The position numbers and the translations under genes are program-made. Shown here in pieces: positions 17,287 through 25,989 of a stretch of 50,281 nt of DNA. The stretch's first letter is position 1. The number at the start of each line of letters is the position of its first letter. This stretch comes from Actinomycetes bacterium (GTDB taxonomy: Bacteria > Actinomycetota > Acidimicrobiia > Acidimicrobiales > Bog-793), in contig JAJZMK010000141.1 in the NCBI GenBank assembly GCA_021798275.1, positions 1 through 50,281 of the forward strand, written 5' to 3'. The notes beneath the pieces were generated by a model. The model did no database searches. It saw nothing but the letters and a program-made list of their open reading frames with translations, and was not told the DNA's origin.

Positions 17287-19188
17287 ATGCTGGATCTGAT
17301 TTTTCTTGTTCCTCTCTTCCCGCTGATCGGCTTTGCCATTCTGGCTGTCTTCGGTAAAAAGTTAGGTAACCCGCTGGCCGGTTGGCTGGCAGGCACCATG
17401 GTGTTCGGGAGCTTTGTAGTCGGGGTGTTGGTATTTGCCTCTCTTTTTCAGAGACAACCCAATAACAGGTCATATACACAACATTGGTTCACCTGGCTCG
17501 ATGTGGGACGTCTACATATAGGTGTGGGAGCCCTTGTGGATCCGTTGTCTATGACAATGGTCGCTTTCATCACCGGTGTCTCAACTCTTATTCACTTTTA
17601 TTCGATAGGCTATATGGAACATGACAGGGACTTTTCGAAGTTCTTTATATACCTGAACCTTTTCGTATTCTCCATGTTGATGCTGGTATTGGGTGACAAT
17701 ATGCTCATTACTTTCTTGGGTTGGGAAGGGGTAGGCGTCTGTTCTTATTTCCTCATCGCTTTCTGGTTCTCAAGACCCACGGCTGCCAGTGCCGGTAAAA
17801 AAGCAATGATTTATAACAGAATCGGTGACGGTGGTTTTTTGCTGGCCATATTCCTGGTTTTTTCCAGAACGGGAAGCATAAATTACCATGTGGTATTTTC
17901 CCGTCTGAACGAGATTTCTCCTACCGATATGATCGCCGTGGGACTCCTGCTATTTTTAGCTGCCGCAGGTAAGTCAGCCCAGACTCCTCTTTTCCCCTGG
18001 TTGGCAGACGCCATGGAAGGTCCGACACCCGTCTCGGCGCTTATCCACGCCGCCACCATGGTGACAGCCGGAGTATATCTGATGTGTAGGGTCAATCCTA
18101 TTTTGCACGCCGCTCCCGACGCCGCTCATGTAGTGGCATGGGTGGGCGGTGCCACGGCTTTCATCGGTGCCACAAGTGCCTGCGCCCAACAAGACATCAA
18201 GAAAATATTGGCCTATTCCACCGTGTCGCAATTGGGTTTTATGTTTATGGCAGCCGGTGTCGGCGCATACGTGGCGGCGATCTTTTTGATGCTCACCCAT
18301 GCTTTCTATAAAGCACTACTCTTCCTTGGGGCAGGTTCTGTCATCCATGCCATGGATGATGAGCAGGACGTGAAAAAGATGGGCGGGTTGGCAAAAGTTA
18401 TGCCACTCACGGCCGCAACATTTTTCATAGCTTGGTTGTCTATAGCCGGGGTACCGCCTTTTAGTGGTTTTTGGTCAAAAGGCGATGTCTTGCAAAATTC
18501 TTGGGCTCTCTCACCCGGTCTGTGGGCTCTCGGAGTGATTTCAGCTTTACTGACCGCTTATTATATGGGCAGAGAGTACTCCCTTGTATTCCTGGGTAAA
18601 GCACGCTGGGAAAAGGGCGGAGAAGCCTCTTCGAAAGAAAAATCTCCCCATCCGCATGACCCAAGACTTATCATGAAACTTCCCCTAGTGGTGTTGGCAA
18701 TCGCCGCTGCCCTAGGTGGCTTTATCAACTTGCCGTTCCACCCCAACTTTGTCTTTTTGGAGAGGTGGCTTGCCCCCGTGGTCGGAGCGTCTCTCTTGAA
18801 TCATAATTTTTCCGTTGCAGACGAATGGCTTTTTGCAATAGTGGATGCCATTATCGCTATTACCGGTGTGGTGGTTGCCTGGTCGCTTTGGAAGTCCCGC
18901 TATGACAGAGAGAACTTAGAGCCAGGTTTTCTCCAAAGAGCATGGGGTCTGGACAACGCTATCGACAAAGTATTTGCCGGAACTTCCGATAAATTAGCCG
19001 GCTTCTTTACGATGTCAATAGATACCGGCATCATCGATGCCACCGTCAATTTGATAGGAAAGTTTGCAAACGGTTCAGGCAGGCTGCTTAGAAAAGCACA
19101 AACGGGTTATGTACGCATGTACGCCATGTTCTTTGCTGCGGCCTCCATCGCATTATTGGCTTATTTGATGACCAGGGTGGCCTCATGA
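17287..19188 (+). CDS. nuoL: NADH-quinone oxidoreductase subunit L (antiporter-like)
   Basis: The distal antiporter-like proton-pumping subunit with the long lateral helix. Family motifs are GVGALVDPLSMTM, GWEGVGVCSYFLIAFWF with the conserved TM5 Glu, GKSAQTPLFPWLADAMEGPTPVSALIHAATMV (Lys and His of the channel) and DIKKILAYSTVSQLGFM. After residue 440 come the lateral amphipathic helix and a last membrane helix (YAMFFAAASIALLAYLM). The length of 633 residues is normal. It overlaps nuoM by 4 bases. Confidence 0.97.
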   Translation: MLDLIFLVPLFPLIGFAILAVFGKKLGNPLAGWLAGTMVFGSFVVGVLVFASLFQRQPNNRSYTQHWFTWLDVGRLHIGVGALVDPLSMTMVAFITGVSTLIHFYSIGYMEHDRDFSKFFIYLNLFVFSMLMLVLGDNMLITFLGWEGVGVCSYFLIAFWFSRPTAASAGKKAMIYNRIGDGGFLLAIFLVFSRTGSINYHVVFSRLNEISPTDMIAVGLLLFLAAAGKSAQTPLFPWLADAMEGPTPVSALIHAATMVTAGVYLMCRVNPILHAAPDAAHVVAWVGGATAFIGATSACAQQDIKKILAYSTVSQLGFMFMAAGVGAYVAAIFLMLTHAFYKALLFLGAGSVIHAMDDEQDVKKMGGLAKVMPLTAATFFIAWLSIAGVPPFSGFWSKGDVLQNSWALSPGLWALGVISALLTAYYMGREYSLVFLGKARWEKGGEASSKEKSPHPHDPRLIMKLPLVVLAIAAALGGFINLPFHPNFVFLERWLAPVVGASLLNHNFSVADEWLFAIVDAIIAITGVVVAWSLWKSRYDRENLEPGFLQRAWGLDNAIDKVFAGTSDKLAGFFTMSIDTGIIDATVNLIGKFANGSGRLLRKAQTGYVRMYAMFFAAASIALLAYLMTRVAS

Positions 19189-20924
19189 TTTCTTTTCCTT
19201 ATCTGACTACGTTATTGCTGATCCCAATCGGGGCCGCTCTCGCCTTGCTTTTTGTACCCGGTAAGTACAAGAAGCTCATTCACACGTTTGCCGTAACGGC
19301 TTCGGTGGTGATTTTTGGTTTTTCCGCTTTTATTTTAGATGAATTCAAGACCGGTGTATCCGGTTATCAAATGGTCACGACCCATTCATGGTTCGGTTCC
19401 TTAGGGATCAATTACAGCTTAGGTATAGACGGGATTTCGCTTTTCCTGGTCATGATGACGACCTTACTGTTTCCCATTGCTTTGGCGGGAGCTAACGAGA
19501 AACGCAATACAAAGACTTTTGCTATCTGGACTTTGCTTCTAGAGGCGGCCTGTATCGGAAGTTTCTTGTCAATAGACTTACTGCTGTTCTTCATTTTCTT
19601 TGAAGCGACTTTGGTCCCGGTATATTTCCTGATGGTGGAATTCGGTTATGAGAAGCGTGGTTATGCTGCCGTCAAGTTTTTTATCTATACTTTCACAGGC
19701 TCAGCTTTTTTGCTCGTAGCTATTTTGTCATTGGCTTTTATCCACCAGTCTCAGACCCACGTCTTGACTTTCAGCGTTATTCAACTCGAGCACACGCATC
19801 TCACTTCTGTCGCCGGGGTTTTGCTGTTTTTAGGTTTTACGGCCGCTTTTGCCGTCAAAGCACCGATATTTCCTTTTCACAGCTGGTCGCCGGATGCATA
19901 TTCCCAATCTCCCACCTCCGGCTCGATACTTTTGGCCGGAGTTATGGCCAAATTGGGAAGTTATGGGATCATTCGTTTTGACCTCGGTCTCTTCCCCCAT
20001 ACGGTTGTTCTGCTGGCGCCGTTATTCATGACTCTTGGGGTAATAGGTATTATCTACGGAGGGATTGTAGCGGCCAAACAGAGAAATCTAAAGAGACTTG
20101 TAGCTTTTTCCTCCTTGGCTCACCTTGGGTTTATTGTTATGGGGGCTTTTGCCCTTTCCGATCAATCCGTCACTGGCGCCGTCATACAGATGCTAAATCA
20201 CGGTATCTATACGGCAGCACTTTTCCTTTTGATAGCCATGATCTATAGGCGCAAAGGAACCATGTCTCTAGATGAGATAAGAGGTATGCAAAAGTCGGCT
20301 CCGATACTTGCCGCCGTTTTCATTTTAATGGTAATGGCATCTATCGGTGTGCCGGGCTTGAACGGCTTTGTGGGTGAATTTCTTATTCTGATGGGAACTT
20401 TTATTACCCACAGGTGGTGGGCTGTCGTGGGCGTGCTGGGAGTTGTAGTAGCCGCTGTCTATATGCTGTGGGCATATCAACAGGCATTTCACGGACCCGA
20501 AAAAGGCGAATATCTAAAGAATGCACCAAGAGATCTGACTCTAAAAGAGGGTCTCGTCCTGGCTCCCTTAGTCATCCTGGTTGTTTTACTCGGAGTTTAT
20601 CCAAAACCGTTTCTGAATCGTATTACGCCATCCGTTGATAAGTTGATTATTCACGTGGAAAACAAATCACAACTAAAGTTGCCGGGAAACGCCAAACCGA
20701 TTGCTTTTCGTTACGACAAAAAGAGTGCCATCAACGACAAGACACTGCTAAGTAATTCCGATTCTAAGGTAGGTAATGCTTCTAAGGCTGTTCTGACCGG
20801 GATTGTTATGCCCATATCTTCCTGTATCACGGGAAATAAAGTAGCTACCGGCAGAGCTTCGCAGACCGGGTATTACGTCTGGTCCGTGGGAAAATCTTTT
20901 TGTCGCCAGGGAGTATCAAAGTGA
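19185..20924 (+). CDS. nuoM: NADH-quinone oxidoreductase subunit M (antiporter-like)
   Basis: An antiporter-like proton-pumping subunit. Motifs include SLGIDGISLFLVMMTTLLFP, FFEATLVPVYFLM with the TM5 Glu, KAPIFPFHSWSPDAYSQSPT and NLKRLVAFSSLAHLGF. The membrane part ends near residue 490; about 85 further residues form a polar tail with a few Cys (SCITGN and SFCRQG) that standard NuoM lacks and for which no domain is recognised. It ends 97 bases before nuoN. Confidence 0.95.
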   Translation: MISFPYLTTLLLIPIGAALALLFVPGKYKKLIHTFAVTASVVIFGFSAFILDEFKTGVSGYQMVTTHSWFGSLGINYSLGIDGISLFLVMMTTLLFPIALAGANEKRNTKTFAIWTLLLEAACIGSFLSIDLLLFFIFFEATLVPVYFLMVEFGYEKRGYAAVKFFIYTFTGSAFLLVAILSLAFIHQSQTHVLTFSVIQLEHTHLTSVAGVLLFLGFTAAFAVKAPIFPFHSWSPDAYSQSPTSGSILLAGVMAKLGSYGIIRFDLGLFPHTVVLLAPLFMTLGVIGIIYGGIVAAKQRNLKRLVAFSSLAHLGFIVMGAFALSDQSVTGAVIQMLNHGIYTAALFLLIAMIYRRKGTMSLDEIRGMQKSAPILAAVFILMVMASIGVPGLNGFVGEFLILMGTFITHRWWAVVGVLGVVVAAVYMLWAYQQAFHGPEKGEYLKNAPRDLTLKEGLVLAPLVILVVLLGVYPKPFLNRITPSVDKLIIHVENKSQLKLPGNAKPIAFRYDKKSAINDKTLLSNSDSKVGNASKAVLTGIVMPISSCITGNKVATGRASQTGYYVWSVGKSFCRQGVSK

Positions 20925-21021
20925 GTGAGCAAAGTATTTTCCAGCCGGCGCAGGATATGAATAGTTCGATTTTTCCCAAGGCTTGTGCCGATTCAGATCA
21001 ATGTATTTTCGGAGGTAAACC

Positions 21022-22692
21022 ATGGAATTAGGCGCTTTGGCGACACACATGCTACAGCTGCCGCATGTGAATTATACGGCTATCATGCCGGAGCTAATTT
21101 TACTTGGCGGAATGTTGCTGCTGCTTCTTGTGTCCGCTCTTTTCAAAAAGGGGCTTCCGACCGAGTTCTATGCCAGTTCCACCGTGGCTATCGGAATCGC
21201 TTCTCTTATCGCTTCGCTTGTCTTGTATCACGACGTGGAGGCTCATTCTGCCTTCAATGCAATAGGACATGCCATAGATATTGACGGATTTTCGGTACTT
21301 TTCCTTACCCTTGTCTCATGTATAGTCATAGTTTACGCATTCCTATCGGTGGCTTATTTGCAGCGGGAGCAAACAGGTGGAGTCGAGTACTATGCTCTCG
21401 CTCTTATTTCCTGTTCCGGTGCCATGTTTATGGCATCGGCTAATGACTTGATCTTGATTTTTATCGGTCTGGAAATTCTTTCCATACCACTCTATGTGAT
21501 GGCAGGCATGGATCAGCTGAGGGAAGCTTCCGGCGAGGCCGCTATGAAGTACTTTATCCTAGGGGCTTTTTCCTCGGCTATCTTTTTATACGGCATAGCC
21601 TTGACTTACGGGGCAACCGGGTCTGTCAATCTGGCTGAGATAAGTGCTTTTTTGGCCAAGAACGTCATTTTGGGAAACGGTGTCTTACTGGCCGGCATGG
21701 GGCTCTTGCTGATAGGCTTCTTCTTTAAGATAGCCGCCGTTCCGTTTCACTTTTGGACCCCCGATGTCTATCAGGGCTCTCCGACAATTGCTACGGGTTT
21801 TATGGCCGCAATTGCCAAAGCCGGAGCTTTTGCTGCTTTTATCAGGGTATTCATGGCAAGTTTCCCATCGCTGGCCTCAGATTGGCAACCGATACTTTGG
21901 GTGGTTGTTTTGCTGACCACTCTCTTGGGAGCAACCGTGGCTTTAGTGCAAAAAGATATCAAGCGTATGCTGGCCTACTCTTCTATCAATCACGCCGGGT
22001 TCATCCTCCTCGGCCTCCAGGCTGCCTCTCAAAAAGGGATAGGAGCCAGTCTTTACTATGTATTCGTCTATTCTTTCCTAGTGCTTGGGACATTTGCGAT
22101 AGTGGCTATATCGGGAGCAAAAGGCGACGCTCTACATGATATAGACGATCTGCAGGGGTATGCAAAGCGGCATCCGTTCCTGGCAACATCTCTGGCTATT
22201 TTCCTACTTGCACAAGCCGGTGCTCCTTTTACAACCGGATTTTTGGCAAAACTGCAAGTTGTAACCGCGGCAGTCGAAGCCCACAGTTATGCTTTGGCCG
22301 TGATCGCCATGATCAGTGCGGCAATAGCGACAGGTTTTTATTTGCGGCTGGTTTACAAGATGTTCGGTGCCGAAAGTTCAGAAGCCGCTTTTGAGACTCC
22401 TTCTCAATTGCAGCAAACGGCTGATTCTGTAGAGGTAGGCACTTCTTTTTCCGGGATCGAATCAGATACCGGTTCTGCTCCGGCTTTGGCTACGCTCCAA
22501 GGTGGCGTGGCTCTTGCCACTTTGGAGAGCGAGGAATCTGAAGTTTACGGGCTATCGCCACTTGGCAAACTTGGAGTATCTCCTTGGTTGGCAACGGGCT
22601 TGGCTCTCTGTCTGGGAGTCACTATCGTATTTGGTTTTTGGCCGCAACCACTTGTAGATTTTGCCAACCATGCCACACTGCTATTCAACTGA
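21022..22692 (+). CDS. nuoN: NADH-quinone oxidoreductase subunit N (antiporter-like)
   Basis: The third antiporter-like subunit and the last gene of the operon. Motifs are FIGLEILSIPLYVMAGM with the TM5 Glu, FKIAAVPFHFWTPDVYQGSP and DIKRMLAYSSINHAGFILLG. Between about residues 450 and 510 a polar insertion rich in Ser, Glu and Thr interrupts the last membrane helices; this seems specific to the lineage. GGAGG at 21011-21015 precedes the ATG. Its 3' end faces yajQ across 184 bases without a clear terminator. Confidence 0.95.
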   Translation: MELGALATHMLQLPHVNYTAIMPELILLGGMLLLLLVSALFKKGLPTEFYASSTVAIGIASLIASLVLYHDVEAHSAFNAIGHAIDIDGFSVLFLTLVSCIVIVYAFLSVAYLQREQTGGVEYYALALISCSGAMFMASANDLILIFIGLEILSIPLYVMAGMDQLREASGEAAMKYFILGAFSSAIFLYGIALTYGATGSVNLAEISAFLAKNVILGNGVLLAGMGLLLIGFFFKIAAVPFHFWTPDVYQGSPTIATGFMAAIAKAGAFAAFIRVFMASFPSLASDWQPILWVVVLLTTLLGATVALVQKDIKRMLAYSSINHAGFILLGLQAASQKGIGASLYYVFVYSFLVLGTFAIVAISGAKGDALHDIDDLQGYAKRHPFLATSLAIFLLAQAGAPFTTGFLAKLQVVTAAVEAHSYALAVIAMISAAIATGFYLRLVYKMFGAESSEAAFETPSQLQQTADSVEVGTSFSGIESDTGSAPALATLQGGVALATLESEESEVYGLSPLGKLGVSPWLATGLALCLGVTIVFGFWPQPLVDFANHATLLFN

Positions 22693-22876
22693 TATCAAAA
22701 CCTTTTATCTACCAACTAAAGAGTGATACATAATATCTAAGCTATAACCACCTTTGGAACTCTGACCTTGAGGCTTTGACCGTAAGTTTAGAGTAGTTGT
22801 TTTGGTGTTATAAAATGGTCGATATAGGCGGACAGATCAGTTCTAGATCCGCTCCAGAAGCAAAGGCTCGGATATT

Positions 22877-23368
22877 TCAATCTCTAAAGTTGGCAAACTG
22901 TAAAGGCAATTCAAAGTCGGAGGCTTTCAACGCACTTATAACCTGTTGGAGTGTATCGCGTTTTTTGGAAGTGACTCTGACCTGGTTGCCTTGTATTGAA
23001 GAACTTACATCTTTGATTTGCAAGTCCTTGATCATTTTGTTCAGTTTCTTGCCCTTTTCTTGGTCTATGCCGGAGACGAGGTTGACCATCTGGCGCAAAG
23101 TACCTTTGGAAGCCTCCTCCTCTTTTTTGTAATCGAGTACCTTCAGGGAAACGTTACGTTTGATCAGTTTTTCTTCCAATACCTGCCTGAGCGCCCGCAG
23201 GCGGTCTTCGGTGGGCGCATGCAGTTCTATGGCGTCATCTCCTACGAGCACTACCGTTGATTCGGTACCTTTGAAGTCAAATCGCGTACTAACTTCACGC
23301 GACGCTTGGTCAACGGCATTTTTTACCTCTTGCATATCTATTTCGGAAGTTATATCAAAACTTGGCAT
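22877..23368 (-). CDS. yajQ: YajQ family nucleotide-binding protein
   Basis: A 163-residue cytoplasmic protein of the YajQ/UPF0234 family, two RNP-like ferredoxin folds. Some members bind c-di-GMP and act as effectors that control transcription. The N-terminus MPSFDITSEIDMQEVKNAVD, the RFDFKGT segment, LVGDDAIELHAPTEDRLRAL, and the end VRVTSKKRDTLQQVI are classic. No Shine-Dalgarno is seen upstream. The presence of a GGDEF-EAL protein in the same window makes a c-di-GMP effector role plausible, but that is inference. Confidence 0.93.
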   Translation of the reverse strand: MPSFDITSEIDMQEVKNAVDQASREVSTRFDFKGTESTVVLVGDDAIELHAPTEDRLRALRQVLEEKLIKRNVSLKVLDYKKEEEASKGTLRQMVNLVSGIDQEKGKKLNKMIKDLQIKDVSSSIQGNQVRVTSKKRDTLQQVISALKASDFELPLQFANFRD

Positions 23369-23553
23369 ATATAAAAACTATCTCTTAAAGTAAGTGACAG
23401 TTGGTTATCGGAGGAAATAAAGAAACTTTTGTTCGCCAGAGGGGATCTGTGATCCTATTGGGGCCATGGTCTAATCCCGTATAGAGCAAACTGTTACAGA
23501 CGGTAGTCTTCCTTGGTGGTGCCATAGGGAGCGACGACGGCTCTTTTTAAAAC

Positions 23554-23580
23554 CGACAAAATTTTGAGTAAATTTTGTCG
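23554..23580. repeat. Inverted repeat upstream of tRNA-Tyr
   Basis: CGACAAAATTT (23554-23564) pairs perfectly with AAATTTTGTCG (23570-23580) around a 5-base loop, ending 33 bases before the tRNA. It has no U-tract on the plus strand; on the minus strand it is followed by a GTTTT stretch. It could be an operator, a processing signal or a terminator for minus-strand transcripts. Confidence 0.4.
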
Positions 23581-23613
23581 ATCGGGTTCCAAAAATACAC
23601 TAAGGTATTTGAC

Positions 23614-23697
23614 GGGTCGGTACCCAAGTGGCCAAAGGGAGCAGACTGTAAATCTGTCGGGAAACCTTCGAAGGTTCGAATCCTTCCCGGCCCACCA
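23614..23697 (+). tRNA. tRNA-Tyr (anticodon GTA)
   Basis: Class II tRNA with encoded CCA. The acceptor stem is GGGTCGG (23614-23620) against CCGGCCC (23687-23693), with A at 23694 as discriminator and CCA at 23695-23697. The anticodon stem GCAGA/TCTGT encloses CTGTAAA, anticodon GTA at 23648-23650. The long variable arm (GGGAAACC region) and T-arm GAAGG-TTCGAAT-CCTTC are present. The D-arm begins TACCCAAGTGGCC. Confidence 0.97.
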
Positions 23698-23972
23698 CAT
23701 AAATAATGTCAACGATATGGCGTCTTGTCCGGTTTTGATAGCCGTCGACCAGGCGCCAGTCTCTTATTATCATTTGAGGTCGACAACCCGTCTCTCGATA
23801 TTTCGAGACTTCCCGTGCGAGGCTAAAGAACCCGGCGGACATACCTGATAGATTTAGGCTGATTTACTCAGGGTCTTCAAGAGGGTCTCCAACTATCCTT
23901 ATAGCTTCATAATGCGTATTCTTTTCAGATAACGGCTTTTTCGACAATTCTTCTTTTTTCTCTGATTAGCAC
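23698..23972. other. Gene-free stretch between tRNA-Tyr and the mer-type promoter
   Basis: No convincing gene on either strand. A 6-bp hairpin TCTCGA-TATT-TCGAGA lies near 23792-23807 and a T-rich tract (TTCTTCTTTTTTCTCTG) around 23948-23965 precedes the operator. Nothing else is recognised. Confidence 0.5.
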
Positions 23973-24004
23973 TTGACATTCCAGTTAACTGGAATATCTA
24001 TCAT
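23973..24004 (+). promoter_or_regulatory. MerR-family-type promoter/operator of the mercury operon
   Basis: A -35 TTGACA (23973-23978) is followed by an 18-bp perfect palindrome ATTCCAGTTAACTGGAAT (23978-23995) and a -10 candidate TATCAT (23999-24004), leaving an unusually long spacer of about 20 bases. A dyad inside an over-long spacer is the hallmark of promoters activated by MerR-family regulators through DNA distortion. Downstream genes are of mercury-resistance type, which fits. No merR-like gene is found in the window, so the regulator must be encoded elsewhere. Confidence 0.7.
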
Positions 24005-24033
24005 TATCTTAGGAATCTTACGAGAGGATCTAA

Positions 24034-24294
24034 ATGAATATAATGTTACCAACCAAATCCTGTTTGAGTTTTGGCACCGTAGTGGAACGATTCAACGAAG
24101 TCATTAAAGTCGGAGGCCGTAATAGGGAATTTAGGAAAATAGTATTCCTAAATTTTAAAAGAGTGTCAGAACTAACGTTCCGTACTTTGTTTTTTATCAC
24201 ACGTGAAGCTTTAGCCACTGTCAACTTTTTTTGCCAGGGCCAGAGGGAGTTATTTGGGTTTGTTAACCCTATGATAGGTGGGGACCATGACTGA
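24034..24294 (+). CDS. Hypothetical protein, first ORF of the mercury operon
   Basis: An 86-residue basic protein with Cys at positions 10 and 67 and no recognisable domain; it does not resemble MerR, MerT or MerP. Support for a real gene: it lies directly behind the MerR-type promoter, GAGAGG (24022-24027) precedes its ATG at 6 bases, and its stop overlaps the merA start by 8 bases. Against: the opposite strand is open over the same stretch and the composition is unremarkable, so a non-coding leader is possible. Confidence 0.42.
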   Translation: MNIMLPTKSCLSFGTVVERFNEVIKVGGRNREFRKIVFLNFKRVSELTFRTLFFITREALATVNFFCQGQRELFGFVNPMIGGDHD

Positions 24295-25693
24295 AACAAG
24301 ACATTATGACCTTGCCATTCTGGGCTCAGGTAGTGCGGCGTTTGCTACGGCAATCGAAGCCAGAAGAAAAGAAGCGTCTGTCGTAATGATCGAGCGCGGC
24401 ACGGTTGGCGGTACCTGTGTCAATTTCGGCTGTATTCCTTCCAAAGCTTTGCTTGCTGCGGCGGAGGCTCGCCATATAGCACTCGATCAGCGTTTCCCAG
24501 GTATTACTACCGGTGGGGAAGGAGTGAATATGGCAGAGCTTATCGCCGGAAAGGATGCCATAGTAAATTTACTTAGGCGTGAAAAGTATGAGGAACTGGC
24601 CACTCTGTATGGATTCGATATCCTAAACGGTCATGCTCGGTTTGTCTCAGGACCGGCAGTTGATGTGAACGGAGAGCGCATAGAGGCAACGCACTATGTT
24701 GTCGCCACCGGTGCTTCGCCTTGGGTGCCGCCCATTCCCGGTCTTAGTGAGTCGGGGTATCTTACCTCGACGACAGCAATGGAACTGAGCAGTGTCCCCC
24801 GTTCGCTCATAGTCATAGGTGGCAATGCCATCGGTCTGGAACAGGGGCAACTTTTTGCGCGTCTCGGTTCGACCGTTACTATAGTTGAAGTATTACAGCG
24901 GATAGCTCCTTTTGAAGAGCCAGAAATTTCCGAGGCTCTCACAGCTATTTTTGCATCGGAGAATATAACGGTTCGTTCGGGATCAAGCATTGAAAAGGTA
25001 GCACGTGACGAAGAAGGTGTAGTGGTCTTGCTTAATTCCACCTCCGGTCATGAGGAGCTGAGAGCGGAAACGGTGCTTGTCGCTACAGGTCGGCGTCCCA
25101 ACACGGCCGGTCTCGATCTCGATATGGTTGGCGTTGAAGTTGGCCCTAGGGGTGAGATCCTTGTCAGCGAAGAGCTCCGTACGACCAACCCTCGCATTTT
25201 CGCTGCCGGTGATGTCACAGGTCATAAGCAGTTCGTTTATGTGGCGGGAAAGCATGGCAATGTCGTTGCCGACAATGCCATTGGTGGGGAGCATCGTCGT
25301 ATCGACTACCGTACTCTTCCTCGTGTGACCTTTACTTCACCGGCCGTAGCATCGGTAGGGATGACCGATGAGGAGGCAAATCAAGTCGGGCTAGCATGCG
25401 AGTGTCGCGTTCTCCCACTTACGCAGGTTCCGCGAGCAATAGTCAATAGAGACACCAGAGGTGTTGTCAAGATTGTCGCAGAACGGGGGTCGGGTCGCTT
25501 GCTCGGTATACATATGCTTGCAGACGGGGCAGGAGACGCAATTTTGGCCGCTGTGTATGCACTGGAAGCAGGGTTTTCCGTTGAGCGACTAGCTGATATC
25601 TGGACGCCGTATCTTACCATGGCCGAAGCTATCAAGCTTACCGCTCAGTCGTTTACCCGTGATGTCACGACCTTGTCGTGTTGTGCGTCATGA
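24287..25693 (+). CDS. merA: Mercury(II) reductase MerA (core form, no NmerA domain)
   Basis: A cytoplasmic FAD-dependent disulfide oxidoreductase expected to reduce Hg(II) to Hg(0) with NADPH. It shows the FAD loop AILGSGSAAFATAIEA, the redox-active GGTCVNFGCIPSK (C44 and C49), a second dinucleotide fold at SLIVIGGNAIGLEQGQLF, and the FAD-binding TTNPRIFAAGDVTG. The C-terminus YLTMAEAIKLTAQSF and LSCCAS carries the vicinal cysteines (C465, C466) that hand Hg(II) to the active site and distinguish MerA from dihydrolipoamide dehydrogenase. The N-terminal HMA domain is absent. ATG at 24287 behind AGGTGGGG is preferred to GTG at 24278. The stop overlaps the next gene. Confidence 0.93.
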   Translation: MTETRHYDLAILGSGSAAFATAIEARRKEASVVMIERGTVGGTCVNFGCIPSKALLAAAEARHIALDQRFPGITTGGEGVNMAELIAGKDAIVNLLRREKYEELATLYGFDILNGHARFVSGPAVDVNGERIEATHYVVATGASPWVPPIPGLSESGYLTSTTAMELSSVPRSLIVIGGNAIGLEQGQLFARLGSTVTIVEVLQRIAPFEEPEISEALTAIFASENITVRSGSSIEKVARDEEGVVVLLNSTSGHEELRAETVLVATGRRPNTAGLDLDMVGVEVGPRGEILVSEELRTTNPRIFAAGDVTGHKQFVYVAGKHGNVVADNAIGGEHRRIDYRTLPRVTFTSPAVASVGMTDEEANQVGLACECRVLPLTQVPRAIVNRDTRGVVKIVAERGSGRLLGIHMLADGAGDAILAAVYALEAGFSVERLADIWTPYLTMAEAIKLTAQSFTRDVTTLSCCAS

Positions 25694-25986
25694 AACACTC
25701 GACGCTTCATACAATGTCGGACAATACTGAAAACGACTTTCGGAGATCCGGTTGGATAGTAGAGATTCTGGCAATTCCGATGTTAATGTGTTGCGGACTC
25801 CCGACCATAGTCGCCGTACCGGCGACAGCAAGTGTATTGATCAAAGGTGTGCTTACAGGGGTAGCCGTAGTCGTGATCGGCACGGTATTTGTGGTATTGA
25901 TTAGCCGACATATTCGTCACAATCTGATTGTTGTGTTTCCCCTATTCATGAAATACCGTCATCCGAGTAAAAGGAGTTGGTCATAA
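25690..25986 (+). CDS. Small membrane protein with vicinal Cys pair (putative mercury transporter)
   Basis: A 98-residue protein with two adjacent hydrophobic segments (about residues 23-50 and 53-72). The first contains MLMCCGLPTIVAV with C34-C35. A Cys-Cys pair within the first membrane helix is the key feature of MerT, MerF, MerC and MerE Hg(II) importers, and the size resembles MerE/MerF, but overall similarity to any of them is not evident by eye. ATG at 25690 overlaps the merA stop (ATGA), so translation is coupled. It likely passes Hg(II) inward to MerA; this is inference from motif and position. Confidence 0.7.
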   Translation: MKHSTLHTMSDNTENDFRRSGWIVEILAIPMLMCCGLPTIVAVPATASVLIKGVLTGVAVVVIGTVFVVLISRHIRHNLIVVFPLFMKYRHPSKRSWS

Positions 25987-25989
25987 GCT

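Noticed and set aside
20921-21031. 36-residue ORF starting with GTG between nuoM and nuoN
   Set aside because: It overlaps the ends of both genes and shows no family resemblance; at most a coupling ORF, not supported enough to annotate.
24278-25693. Dihydrolipoamide dehydrogenase as identity of the flavoprotein
   Set aside because: The C-terminal LSCCAS and YLTMAEAIKLTAQSF pattern is specific to MerA; LPD has a His-Glu dyad there.
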